NCBI GenBank assembly: GCA_025093555.1
Contig: JAIWNF010000021.1
Location: forward strand, 124,001-188,000
Source of the DNA: Circinella umbellata
Lineage: Eukaryota; Mucoromycota; Mucoromycetes; Mucorales; Lichtheimiaceae
DNA length: 64,000 nt
Direction: 5' to 3'
Program-made: the position numbers and the translations under genes
Shown: positions 36,675-49,549 of the stretch, in pieces
How positions within the stretch are numbered: position 1 is the stretch's first letter
How the letters are laid out: each line of letters starts with the position of its first letter
The notes under the pieces: model-generated
Told to the model about the DNA's origin: nothing
Database searches by the model: none
Seen by the model: only the letters and a program-made list of their open reading frames with translations

Positions 36675-37737
36675 AACACCGACTCCATATATAAACAGAA
36701 AGCTTGTAATCAAAAAAGATGGAAAAAAATAGACTCTTTTTTTTTTCACTTTACACAACATGCATTAAAAATTATAATATCTTCATTATCAATTAATTTT
36801 TTACAATCAGGAAAAAATCTATTTATAATCAAATCAAGTGTTCAGTATGATATATATAATCAATGATACTGCTTGTGTTTAACAAGCTCAGCAAAACAAC
36901 AACAACAGCAATAATAGCTTATACTTGTAATAATCCGAGGTATAATGAAAGCAATAGGTTAAAGGTACAACCAGCAAGCAACGTGTAAAGCGCAGTTAAA
37001 TGATCACTACACACTGATTGGTTCAAAATGCGTTGATGCAGAAAGATAAAAGAGTCATGTCTATGCATTTTTCTAACTTATGCGGGCAAACCTGGAAAAT
37101 CGGCTGGAAGTTACGGGGATGGAAAAATTGGGGTATCAACAGGGAGATCGTCTAGGATAACAAAACGATCAAGATCAAATTATCCTTTATTATTACTATT
37201 ACGATTTCAAATCTTATAGGTAAAAGCTGTATTATTATTATTATTATTCCATTATTATGTTCTTGTTACTGTTGCCCTTTGGAATATTCAATTCAAAATT
37301 ATTAATTTGGTTTCAAAAAACTTTTTGTACACATCTGGGGTAAAAAAGTTCCAGCATATTTCCAGTTTCTGTTGATTAGATAGGTGATTGGTTAGAGATA
37401 ATGATAAGTTCATCATCAGTTCATTTATATTATATATCAGTATTCTGATCACTAGTAGATATAGAAATAGATATACGTTGTGACAACTGATCAAATTATC
37501 ATATTACTGTACATCTTTTTTTTTTAGTCTTTCCATATTTTACTCCCTGTAAACTCTGTATTATAATCGTCCAATAATCACTCGTTTTTAGTTTTTATGA
37601 CTATTACTACTGTAACATACTTGACTTTCTATAAAGCGTCATAAACAAACAAAAATAGTAATCAATTATGTCATTTCTGCCGCTATTATAATTTATAAGT
37701 ATCTTGAAGGGTTTCATGATTATCAATCATATAACTA
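36675..37737. other. intergenic
   Basis: Upstream flank of GAPDH. AT-rich, with a short ATT repeat near 37232-37247. No gene seen. Confidence 0.45.
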
Positions 37738-37929
37738 CTACGGACGGATGTCATCCGTTAGACCATTAAAGATTTTTCCAAAACTAGAAACTTTAAAAAA
37801 GATGGATGATTTGTCATTTATATTTGTATCCACAGCAGTTATACTTTCTTCAGCCCTCTGAAACAACGTCCTAAATACATATGCATGAACAATACCATAT
37901 TTAGCATATATTGAAGACGTATCTAGCAT
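37738..37929 (-). CDS. short ORF, 63 residues, unknown
   Basis: The frame includes YGIVHAYVFRTLFQRAEESI, followed by a Ser/Asp/Lys-rich part. Composition looks more coding-like than most short frames here. A possible acceptor (TGCTAG) sits just inside the start, so it might be a last exon; no partner exon could be proven. Confidence 0.2.
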   Translation of the reverse strand: MLDTSSIYAKYGIVHAYVFRTLFQRAEESITAVDTNINDKSSIFFKVSSFGKIFNGLTDDIRP

Positions 37930-38263
37930 GCATTTTTTTTTTTGACGTTTTCGTGGTCATATATCTTTCAACGAAAAATTATTGATATAACCTGCTTACA
38001 CACTATATATTTTATATTCGTAACAAAACTCTTTTATTTTAACTAATCGCATGACAAAATGGATAGATTCAAGGATCGGCAATCTATAATGCAAAGCTAC
38101 AGCGTGATGCAAAGACCAGCAGGAGAGGGGATTGGAAAAGTTGAACCAAAACATCATACTACTATTCTAAAGAGCATGAATGTTCTTTTTACATTACCTT
38201 CTAAAATAAAATATAAACATTAAATTTTTTTTACCGTAGACAAATGTTAACTAGTTCACAGAA

Positions 38264-38557
38264 TCACTGTACCCTTTTCCCTGAATAAAATTTTGAGCCG
38301 GGATCCACCTCTAATTGCCTGTAATACATAAAGATGCTGTCATTATACCTATTGTTATAAATAGGAACCGGTTCATTGGAACAATGGTATGACAAGACCC
38401 TGTCCACAATTTTGCGTTTGCAGCAGTGGGCGGAACAAGCAGTCAAAAATTTCTCCAAAAATTTTTGAGTAGCATAAATGCTTCCATACCATGAATATAT
38501 TATGAGTTCATACTCAAGTTGGATGTCACCCTTCCTTGTTACATTTGCCTCTGTCAT
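38264..38557 (-). CDS. short ORF, 97 residues, unknown
   Basis: MTEANVTRKGDIQLEYELII starts a frame rich in charged and aromatic residues, with a cysteine cluster (CSAHCCKRK ... SYHC) near the middle. It is the longest otherwise unexplained frame between GAPDH and the receptor gene. No homology is recognised. It could be a small gene or part of one with 37738-37929. Confidence 0.25.
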   Translation of the reverse strand: MTEANVTRKGDIQLEYELIIYSWYGSIYATQKFLEKFLTACSAHCCKRKIVDRVLSYHCSNEPVPIYNNRYNDSIFMYYRQLEVDPGSKFYSGKRVQ

Positions 38558-39473
38558 GTTTTTTGAATTGATAGATTGACAGCAATAAAACTAATAACCT
38601 ATTGTAACGTCTCTATATTGCCGTTACCTATTTTTTTTTATTTTATTTTAAATAATATTATCATTAGTATTAGTATTACCAGTAATATTATTGTCACAAA
38701 AATATTTATTTCTATTACTGTTTCTTTTCTTTATCACATGTTCTAGCCATAAATGATTCTTATAATGTATTTATCTTTTAGATAATTTGATCGGATCCTG
38801 CTTTTGAGTCTTTTCACAATTGCTTCTTTCTACAAGAGCAATTGTAACCTTTTACAAAAGCAGATAATATAGATACTCATCTACTTTCAAATTCTTTTCT
38901 TCGGTTCACTTCTACTTTAAGTTTTATCTTTATTTAATTTTGTCTTGTTGTCTTTTGAATAAATTATATTTTATAAATAAATCTTTTCATTTGATTTTCT
39001 TTTAGTAATTTTATTAAGACTTCTTTTCCTGTGGATTCAGACGTACAATTCCTGAATATTAGAATCCCCACATACCATTTCCTATAAGTATTAACTTGAT
39101 TATATTCTTTATTCTAACTTTTTAGCATATTTCATACGTATCAATTTCATATAACAAAGCTCCTTAACACAACACGGGAAGCTTCACTATCAAAGAGCTT
39201 TCGAACTAATGAGTAGACGATGCAAGTAACAATTTTTTTTTTATTTTTTATCTTTTCATTATAGGAAAAATGATAAGAATAAGTGATAAGGATGTAATAT
39301 ATATTAAATGACATGAGTTTGAATGTGAAAAAACTAAAAGAATAAAATCTACGTAACAACAACAATACAAAAAATAAAGTATATATAAGATGATAATAAG
39401 ATATGCTGTTTATGATATAGAAACAAGAAGAAAAAAAGGAATTAAAAAAAAAGATATTTTACAATGATGAAGA
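38558..39473. other. intergenic, 3' flank of the receptor gene
   Basis: AT-rich. Nothing supported on either strand. Confidence 0.45.
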
Positions 39474-42400
39474 TTATACTGGATGATCATTTAATGCAAC
39501 TGTTTCACTAGTTACGCTACTTCGTTCACTTTCTCGTCTTGCTAATAAATTACGTTGTGAAGAATGATGGGTTTGTTGTTGTTGTTGTGATTGTGGTTGT
39601 TGAAGAATGGGAGACGGTGGTATCAAATAAGGAGGTATATGTTTTGCTTCGTCAGCTGAATGAGGATGGCCATTTTGTTCGTCATCGCTATTATCCAAAT
39701 GTAAAAATGATGAACTAACAATATTCTTTTTTCCTTGTTGCTTTTTTTTCCGACTGTCATCGTTAAATGCTGATTGCCAAGTTTTTAATGCATCCAAATC
39801 CGGTAATTGAATATACATATCATGCATGCCTTGACCATGGATTTTTAATACGTATTCTTCAAGTTGGGCAGAATGAATTGTAGCTTCACGATAAGACATA
39901 ACAGCACCTTCTTTGGTTCGTTCAGAAAAGAAACTAAAGTATCCTAGGCATGGAAATACCATGATATGTTGCATTTCCCAATGAGAAAATATAGGAAAAT
40001 AACGAAATATTCGACGAATGGGCATTTCACCTTCATGAACTTCAACATAATTGTTGTTTATTGCTTCGCTGGAATCCAAAGGACCATGATGTACCATTTG
40101 ATTTAAACTAATCAATTCACCACCACCTACTGTATGAAAGCTTCCACTGTGATTTCCATAAGCCGTAGAATTTTGACTCATGGTCTGTTGATGATGTTGA
40201 CTATGGTGTATTGAACTTTCATGATCACGTTTATTGTGATGATGTTTTCGTATCCGTTTAATTAAATGATGATACATCGCAAATATACCAGCTCTTTCTT
40301 TGCGTTGCTGCTTAATAAAGGCTTGTACTTTTGGTAAAAATAGCGCAAGTAAAGAAAACGTTGTCGCCCAGAGAATCGCTATTACTACAATATAATATTT
40401 TGTATAAAAATCGGCCAGAGGGTTGACTAATATGGCAAATCCGATCAATGCGGAGAACAAGATATTACTATTATTTTTATTTATTGTCATGTGAATTAAA
40501 TTAGTAAACATATTGTCACCATATTGGAAATTTTGTTTTGCCTTGAAAACGGAAATTGTACTTACTATACAGATAAACCCATTTGTTTGGTCTCACTATA
40601 ATGGCTATAGCGTTGTCCTGCTGCACGTGTTTTATATGCTAAAAACGTGGCAAACAATAGCATTGCAGCTGCATAGATGGCCGATAATACTAAGAATACT
40701 ATTTCAGTATCATTTCGTGATGCATGGCATTCCCAATAGTGCGTGGAAAATGAAACGTCGATTCGTCGTGGCAGGGGTTGACTTACAACCAAGCCAATTA
40801 TTAAAATGATCTGTTCGTATGATAAACTCGTGAGTTAATAAAAACATAACATTAAATTGCTTTTTTTCAAAATAAACAAAAAATGTACCGTTTTACATAC
40901 CATATCGACTGCAACTACCATAGAAGTTGTTTTGATCAATTGAAGATCGGTAATCACCGTTCTTGTAATAAAAATATTATTAAATATTCGATATATTCGA
41001 TAATTCTTTGCAATTAGATTACTATTTTATTTGTGTGGAGAAAGAAATAAAGAAAAAATTAATAATTTACTTTTCAAAACATCTTATAATTGACTTTTTT
41101 TACGTACCCGAGAATTAATAGGAAGCCGAGATTAAATAGGACAGGCACAACATAACAACTCGCGGGATCTGGTATACCTATCATCATCATTACAGATAAA
41201 TAAGTCATGATAAATCCAACCAGTTCAAGACAGCAGAACAATGGACTGTATAATTATTGATAATCGATAGTTAGCTATGTCATCATTTCATGCATAATAA
41301 TTGATATGTTGTTATAAATACCTTGAAGCTTTGAAAATTTCATTTTTACGATAAACAATAACGAGAAGTAACATAGAAAGAGCAATAAGAATTCCTAAAG
41401 ATGATACAATCAAAATAACTTGGCCAATAGGTGATGCTAAATTAGGATTAAGTGGATTACTTGGTGGAGCATCGGATGGTGGCTATTCTTTTCCAAAAAA
41501 TAAAAATAAAAATGCAAAATTAATCTATGGAAGAAAAGAGTCTATAAATTGTATCTGAAAATTAAAACTAATACTCTACATGAGATGAACCATCATGAAA
41601 CATAATTGCTCCTGTAATATTAATATCGCTATTCATGCTGTTACCAATCTTATTGCTAATGCCGTATTGTAAATTATATATTTCATAGTTTCTATTATTA
41701 ATAATAACAACGTTAACGGCATTGAATTTACTTTGTAAGTTATGATATACATGCATAGGTATAAAAAAAGGCCCTCTGTTTTTTAAAGTACGTATATATT
41801 TACTTACGCTGTAGTAACATCACCGTTAGAATCAAAAACCATAGGTCCTTCAGGCCCAACGTAGCCAACATTAAAAGCAGATGGCGTCATATATTGACCT
41901 AGGTCACCAGCTCGTAATTGTTCAAGACCATGAGTATGGTTAGTTGTATTAGCAATTGTGTGACTGAAACCCTCCGCCATGACCATCATGCATGAATAGG
42001 CAAGTCTAAATGAAAGAATATATATTAACGTTCAATATACAGTAGTGCTTCGAATGCTCCTTCTTCTCATTGTTATCCTTACCCTTCGTTGGTTGTAATG
42101 GTACGATTACCGGCGTAAGGATATCTAAATTATTACAGAAGATGAATAAAATTTTCATATTTTGGGTGTAGCGCAAAATATATAAACAAACAATGTTTAA
42201 GCTTACGCTTTTGAATCTAATCCGGACCAAGCATCCATAAATTGATCAAACGGGGGATAACCATATAATGCTAACCAAGTATCAAACATGAACAATCCAT
42301 TATATGTTGAATTAAAATCAATCGGCGTCGAGCTATTAATTGCTAATGGGTATGCAGGTGGTGTATTGGTCTTTGTTATTGTTGTTTCAGGAGTCTTCGT

Positions 42401-43795
42401 CAAGTTGGAATTACGTGAATCGATTGCACTCTGTAAATCTATTGTTGGATCGCCAATTAATAACCATACATAGTCGTTTTCCATATATCCCATTTCAGCC
42501 GCTTGTAGCATAATGGAAGTTAATGCGTTGCCGGTAGCTGCTACCAAAATGACACGTGCACCACCAGTGGTCACATTATATAATGAGCTAGCAGCATCTT
42601 GTTGTGGATTTTCTTGAGAAAATGCTTGGTAACGCGTGATTTGTATGTTACTATTGCTGGCCTGAATAATTGTATGCTGACAAACTATAAATAAAATTAT
42701 AAACGATTTCAGGTTTGTTTTTTACCATATTTAATAACTAGATATGTCATATGAGATAAAGTAAAAAAAAAAGGAAAAAGATAGTTTATTTTACATTGCT
42801 GTCCTACAGGATCATCTGTATAAATAACGCCAACTTTGGACCAACCTTGCTTAGCAGCAAATGCAAGCATAACATCGGCCATAATAACTTGTGTTGGGAC
42901 TGTACGAAAAAAGTACTTATATTGTGTTTTATCCGAAAATGCAACTAAATAAATAATGTTAAACGGCAAACTTTTTCATAAATATAATTATATCGCCTTA
43001 TATTCTAACAGCTAAATAGAATTTACATGCTTACCCGCACTGGCAGTAAAAGAGCATTGAGGAATTTCCAAAGTACTTGTCATCAATGCACTCAAACTTG
43101 TCCAAGAGCTTGAAACATCTCCAATAACACCAATAACACCTTGTTGTAATAATGTAACTGAAGCGTAAACTGCATCCGTAACTGCACTTTGATCAACGGA
43201 AGCTTCCGGAAATGAGTCCTTTTCAATCAAAGTAACATAGGCGCCAGGGATTACACCACGCGTATTAATGTCATTCATAGCCATGCGAATCGCAGACGAT
43301 CCTCTATATTAATAAGTTGGTTTGTGTAACCCACACATAAATGATCAGTTCATGCTGAAAAAAAAAATGAAAACTCCTCTTCTCCCCTCCCCCCTCTTTT
43401 TTTCACATTTCTCTTAAAGAAGAAAAAAGAACCCTCTTTTTGTGTATCTATTTTAGCTTTGCAAAAAAAAAAAAACAATTTCTTTATATTTTACCCCCAT
43501 ACGATTTCTGCTGTAAACTCGTCATTTGTTTGACTAAACGGTAATAATAAGCCAATCTATAATATATATAGATAATTAGAGATATGAGTTATGATTACAA
43601 ATATTAGTAATAACAAAACAGAAATATTTTTACTTTGAGTTCTGTGAGTCCAGTTGTATTCATTCGTGGACGAATGACCACCGTGTTATTGTCAACTTGA
43701 GTAATCTCATTGTATGGATCGTCATTTATATGTACACCAAAAACTCTTGTACCGTTTGTTGGTCCCGCGTTATTATTAATGACACTTTGTGACAT
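39474..43795 (-). CDS. class C GPCR, GABA-B-receptor-like, with long cytosolic tail
   Basis: Thirteen exons, complement(39474-40467, 40566-40810, 40901-40961, 41108-41245, 41322-41482, 41580-41775, 41808-42005, 42083-42124, 42207-42684, 42795-42944, 43035-43303, 43495-43556, 43634-43795), 1051 residues, all phases matching. Residues about 55-515 are a periplasmic-binding-type ligand domain (IGLLLPF, AMNDINTRG, GVIGDVSSSWTSLSA, GWSKVGVIYTDD). Seven helices follow: 538-563, 575-596, 604-622, 638-650, 676-698, 723-741, 745-771. SPLFCCLELVG and LALFLPK are class C hallmarks. The tail has His-rich and Gln-rich stretches and, at about 867-956, a PH-like block ending ALKTWQSAF. No signal peptide follows the chosen Met, so an upstream exon may be missing. 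Ligand unknown. Confidence 0.9.
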
Positions 43796-44774
43796 AGAGT
43801 ATCATAGAGTGGAGGAGTAGAGAGTATGGGTTTTATATGAAAAAATTAAAATAAATATATACAAAGATAATACTAATAATATTAAGTTAAAAAAAAAAGA
43901 AAGGAAAGGGTATTTTATGATTGTGTTGGTATAATGGTAATAATACGTATACGACGTTGGTATATAATTATTATTAACCAGTTTGCTCACAGAATAAGTA
44001 AAAAAAAATATTGAAAAAGAGAGGAGAGGAGAGGAGGGAGAGCAAGGGAGAGAGAAAACAAATGAAATGTAAAAAAAATAAATATATGCTATTGTTGCGC
44101 GTAGCAAATAGTTTCGTATTGATAATAATAATAAAAAATTCTGTGCATGTGTGCCAAAAATAAGTTTTTACATGATGTGTACTAGGTTATTATATGCTTT
44201 TCTTTTTTACAAAGAATAAGAATAAAGAAAAAAACAGGGGTAAAACTAGCTACAAAAATATATAATAAAAAAGGAGTTAGGTAAATTGAAAGGGGATGAA
44301 AAATAAAAAGTAAGGAGGCGAATTATAAGTGCTTATTATATAAATATATGAGTACAATATTTATATGTATTTAACTGGGTTATCTTTTTTATTGACCAAC
44401 ATGAATACCAAGTATGAAAGAGATGTAACAACGTGAGAGAGACCCAAAGATCAGGATTCTTTTATTTATTTCTGGCAGCATTTTTTTGTCTCTCTTTTTT
44501 TTTTTTTACATAAAAATACTATTCGTCATTCATATTTCATGTGCATTTATTATTACAAGGTATAAGAAGTAATATGTATGTACATCTGTTTATATTTTGT
44601 GCAGCTATAATCAGTATCTTAAAAGGAATATAATATCAAACAAAGAAGGGTTCAACCAAGGATTGCAAACAATGTCGCTGTTTTTTTTAGCGTATATTAG
44701 ATAATAATTTTATATGTATGGATAGTGTACGGTTGTCATGGGAACTCCTATACATAGGTCGTTGTCATAGTTTG
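43796..44774. other. intergenic, upstream of the receptor gene
   Basis: It contains a minus-strand open frame (43802-44107) with strongly hydrophobic sequence such as ATIAYIYFFYISFVFSLP, a possible source of the missing receptor signal sequence. Otherwise purine/pyrimidine-biased tracts (GAGAGGAGAGGAG near 44020). Confidence 0.4.
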
Positions 44775-44994
44775 CTATTTATCGTCTTGTTCTCGACGAT
44801 AAGTGGTATATGGTTCACGAGGCTGTGCTACTCGATTACGTCCACTATTTCTTCTTTATCAATTTTTATCCTTCAACAATAAAAAAAACAGGGGCTGTAG
44901 AAATCATTACTTACTTGTGCAACGCACACCATGCAAAATGAGTTTGTCTTGACAAATCAGCACTACACACTGGACAAATTTGATGAATAGACAT
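44775..44994 (-). CDS. 52-residue zinc microprotein
   Basis: Two exons, complement(44775-44853, 44915-44994), with a GTAAGT donor and an AAAG acceptor. Exon 1 encodes MSIHQICPVCSADLSRQ and then WCALHK, giving Cys7-x2-Cys10-x12-Cys23-x2-His26, a compact zinc knuckle of the type also seen in UBZ-like fingers (CPVC-x-x-DLS). The second half is basic and arginine-rich (RRNSGRNRVAQP ... YRREQDD). It is far shorter than UBZ proteins, so the resemblance is only to the metal site. It may act in nucleic-acid or ubiquitin binding; this is inference. Confidence 0.6.
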
Positions 44995-45554
44995 TTCTTT
45001 TTTGCTTTTGTTGTGTAAAAGTTGGTTGAGCAAGTGGTATGAAAAACAAAGAAATAATGTATGAGAAAATTGAAAAAGAAAAGAGTTAAGAAAAATATAA
45101 AAGACTCGGCATCGAATTGCTTTTATATATCATAAACACTTGAAAAAATGAACGGGGTTGATATATTGTAATAATAATAATAATAACAGAAAAGAAGTGC
45201 CTTCGATGATGATGACAATGATGATATACGACATTGCTTGTGACCTTGAAACGTTTTTTTGACAACAATAACACAAATAACGATCCAAGTCCGCCTTTTT
45301 TTTTTCTATTTGCTTGTATATATACAACCCCTGAACATTTATATAAAACTCATCATCGTACATATAATTCACACACTAAATAAGCTCTTCATAAAACATA
45401 CACAATAACAATAATAAGATTAATAACAATGAATATATGCATTACAAAAAAAGAAAGATTGAATATTTTCTTCAGACATGAAGGGAATAAAGAGAAGGGT
45501 ATAATAATAACTTTTTTTTTATCTTTATAAAAGCAGGTGACTATACTATAATGT

Positions 45555-45585
<31 letters not shown>

Positions 45586-45631
45586 GTGTGACAATGTAGG
45601 GATAGTTCATTTTATTATTTTTGGTTTTTTT
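44995..45631. other. intergenic, 3' flank of the ankyrin-DIL gene
   Basis: Includes a TA dinucleotide repeat at about 45556-45580. The two overlapping frames at 45086-45372 consist of simple-sequence-derived residues and are not called. Confidence 0.5.
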
Positions 45632-48600
45632 TTATGAGACAAGATTATTGTCTAATCGGTCCATCCAGTCCTCCGGGATAGTCGGTACAATCCCATTACA
45701 TTCTCTTGCAATTTTTTCTCGTTCCGCGCTCAGCTTTTGTTTAAATTCTTGACACATAGCATCCGACACACTCATAGCTTTTTCTTGCTTGACTGTCGGC
45801 TGAGAATCACAGGATAATGAAGTTACTTTTTTACCCCATCCACTTGTCGTTGGTAAAGAAAATGGTAACATATATCTGCTATCACGTTTTTCTACTGTCC
45901 ATTCGCGTATACCATCAGGATCTTTAAGTTCTTCTTCTGCTTCTTCGTCTTCTTCTGTTGGCTCTATTGAAATAGATTGATCTTCGGTTTGTTCAACATG
46001 AGTATTTTGCGCATCGTGTTCTTGTTGTTGCTGTTGTATCTGCAATTTGGCTTTATGATTACCAACGACACTTGCCATGAATAGACTTCCAAGACTTGAT
46101 ACACTAGTTGGTCGGGATGCTGCACCACGACTGGATGAGCTATCTCGTCGAGTATCCCATGACACACGACTTTGTTGCTGTAGTTGCTGACGTATAGTAT
46201 CGTCTGCTATCTGCATGACATATTGGTTTATTTCATCGGGTAAACGAGCCTCTGACACTTCATATCGATAATTTAGTACGCAGCGCTTGATCTGTAATGG
46301 ATTTAATACGTCAAATGTTTTAATTGTATTGACGAATAACATTAGTTCATTTAATTGTGAGACACATTGTAACAATTGTAACAGCTGCACCAAAGGGTTG
46401 AAATAAGATGCCAAGTTACTCGGGAGTTGACTCTCACGCATCCACTCTTCCAATGCAGTGACATTCATTCGAATTTGTAATGCTTTGGATCGACATAAAT
46501 ATATTTTGTTACTGAGAATTCGATTGAACATTTCGCACGATAGAAAATGGAAAAATTGAGCAATGGCCTGTAATACAATAGCTGGATGAACTTCATATGA
46601 TTGTAGTACATAAAGAATCGACGATAGTAAGGATGTGATGGATTGTGGCGATAATGTACGTGGTGATAGTATGGATGGAGAAGATGGCTCATTGCTGCTA
46701 TTGTTATTGTTACTGCTATTGACATTGTTATTATTGCTAGTGGAACTATTTCCTTTGCCTCGTGTGCTATTACGTCGATAAAAAAATGAAAATCGTCTTT
46801 GCCAACCATCTGCAAAGTCAACTTGCTCGGTTAATCCTTGAATAGGTTCATGTTCCAACATGGCCGGTTCCAAAATCTTGTCTATTCGTTGTTCTGAATC
46901 CATGATTAACAAAGTATATGTCTCACAGATTAGTTCTGACAGTTCAAGTTGATGCTCCGCCGTCGCAACAACTAAGCCTGAATCTTTTTTCAGATAATAT
47001 AGTAATTGGGATAAATTGGCCATCCAAAACGCTAACGTATGAACATCACCGGAGTTTGCCTTTAATAAAGGTAATATATATAAAGAAACAAAAATGGTTA
47101 AAGTTGATATTTGTTGTTTTTTTTTTGAGTTTTTTTCAACCAAATGTAGTAAAATAAAATCGAAAAAAAAAAAAAAACCGCCAACTTTTTTTTTTTTTTT
47201 TGGTGTGTGTAAAATGTAAAACATTTGATTCATTGTGATTTATCTATTTACCTTGAGCACATGATTAATCTTGGCGACAGATGCATTTAAAAAAGTGTGG
47301 AGTAACTCCCGGCTTGAATAATAATGAGCAAATCGTGCGCTTAGAAAAATAATGTTAGCGGGTACCCAAATCTCTTGTCGTGTTTTCATCGGTAACGACA
47401 AATTACTGATAGCTGTATCAAGAATATGTTGAACATTTTCTTCGCTAAATACAAACATTTGATCAGGTAGACACTTATCCCAATCGAATTTGTGAATTGA
47501 TTTCATACTGGCTTCACAACTTGCTAAGTCATCGTCTTCTTCTGCTTGCGTATTTATATCATCATTATTGTTTGGTTGTACTGCATAATATGCTTGCTCA
47601 CTCATTTGCATTAATTCACGATGACTACGTTCAGTATCTTCATTGGATTGATAATAAAAATCAAGTGGATCTTCTTCCTCAGCTTTGCTGTTATTGTCTT
47701 GTTGTTCTTGTGGTATATTATTATGTAAGGATGTTGTGGGAGTCACGGGAGCGGACTGTGGAACACGAGGACGGAAACTCTTTTTCCTTCGTAAAGTAGC
47801 GGAGGTTGCAAGCGAATCGGATGAAACACTGTCTTCTTCAAGATGTGACATAATATTAATCATTTGTTCATTTTCAGTGTCAATGAAATCAAGGGCTGTA
47901 CGACCCCGCGCCGACTTTGCTGCCGATGATGCACCATGTTCAAGTAATAATTCTACCACTTGACTATGATTATTTGTAGTTGCCCACATGAGAGCTGTCC
48001 AGCCACCTAATTCGCATAATAAGAAAAATATAGTTACTATGTCAGTTAAACAAAATCTTGCTTCTCTCCCCCTTTTTTTTTTTTCCGGATAGAAGGGACC
48101 GATTATATTATAAAAATGATACGCGACACAAGTGTAGAAGAAAACCCTGTATAAAGTTTTTTTTTTTCTCTTCTTTTTTTTTTTTAACTCACTCTTACAT
48201 GCATTCCCCTTTGACAGCTTTTTTTTTTCTCAGCGCCTGCGTCTTTTATTTTTCTCTTTTTTTACTCTCTCCCCTTATTTTTTCTCTTTTTTTTTTTTTA
48301 TATATATACATATGTATATAAAAAAAACCCCCCCTTAAAAAAAACTTACGCTTATCTTGAACATCTACCTTGGCACCAGCATTCAATAAGACTTGAACAA
48401 CATTAGCTTTACCAAAACATGCAGCATAGATTAAAGGCGTGGTACCATCTTTTTCATCATCCGTTGCGTCGATATCAAGAAATGGGGTTAATCGTTGGTC
48501 AGTCAATATTTGATGCACTTTAGCTGCGTCACCGTTGGATGCCGATCGACCTAATGACTTGCTGACTCTTTTTCGCCATTGTCGTTGATGCATTTCATGT

Positions 48601-49127
48601 TCTGTCTCATTATTATGACGATTAGTATTGGCTTGTTTATCCATACTTTCTTCTTCTTCTTCTTCTTCTTCTTCGCCATCATCGTCTAAATCCAATGGTA
48701 ATAAGGTAGCTGTTAATAAAGTAGCACCAGCAGTAATTGTGGTTGGTGTCGAAATAGATGTTAGAGATGATGCAGTAGAAAAACAAGAAGAAGTGGATGA
48801 CCATGAACAAACGTTTTTTCGTGTTGTTTTACGTAACTTGCTATAATCATCATCATCGTCTTCGTCATCATCTTCGTCTTCGTCTTCATTTTTTTTCCTT
48901 TCCTGTAGTGCTTGTGATAGCGATTGCTGTTGCTGTGTAACCATTGATTTATTAAGTGGTAGCACGCATAGTGAAGAGGGTCTTCGTGGTCGTCGGCGTT
49001 GATCATTTTCACCCGCTAATGTTGAACCACTGCATCTCCGCTTATTACTCAATGAACTTGCTGAATTCTGTAATTCTGGTAATGGCGATGTTGAAGGTGT
49101 TGTTGTTGCTGTTGTTGCGACCGACAT
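45632..49127 (-). CDS. ankyrin-repeat and DIL (dilute) domain protein
   Basis: Three exons, complement(45632-47059, 47252-48006, 48350-49127), 986 residues. The N-terminal 185 residues are disordered, with Ser/Thr, Asp/Glu and Lys/Arg blocks. Ankyrin repeats follow at about 190-300 (GDAAKVHQILTD, DGTTPLIYAACFGKANVVQV, GWTALMWATTNNHSQVVELL, GRTALDFID). The DIL region covers roughly 450-760: ANIIFLSARFAHYYSS, TLAFWMANLSQLLYYLK, and AIAQFFHFLSCEMFNRILS, with ALEEWMRESQLP. The DIL domain is the cargo-binding fold of class V myosin tails and afadin. Fungal ankyrin-DIL proteins exist without a motor and are little studied. The last acceptor (ATTAAAG) is weaker than the others. Confidence 0.9.
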
Positions 49128-49513
49128 TTTAAAAAATTATTAAATAACAAAGGTATAGATAAGAATTAAAGGTTGAAGAAAAACAAAGAAAGAAAAAAAA
49201 ATAGAAAGAAAATAGAATTTGTATGTATTATTTTTTTTTCCTTCGTGTTGTTGGTGATGTGATAAATCGTTCGTTTTGTTCGTTTATTAGTTCGTTTGTT
49301 CGTTTGTTTTTCGTTTTCGTTCGTATATATGGGGGGTGTTAGGCGTATTCCTTTATTTTTTCTTTTTTTTTTTGTTTATGTTGGCAAATAATCTAATATA
49401 TAATAATAAAAAAATGTGTAAGCGCGTGAATCCATAATGTTTTGAGAGAAAAGGGAGAACTGAATTATCGTTATTATCATAATTTTGTTAACTTTACCCA
49501 AGAGTAGTGATCG

Positions 49514-49549
<36 letters not shown>

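Noticed and set aside
48058..48321. 87-residue frame opposite the ankyrin-DIL gene
   Set aside because: It lies antisense to an intron and exon edge and consists mostly of Phe and Ser from T-rich tracts.
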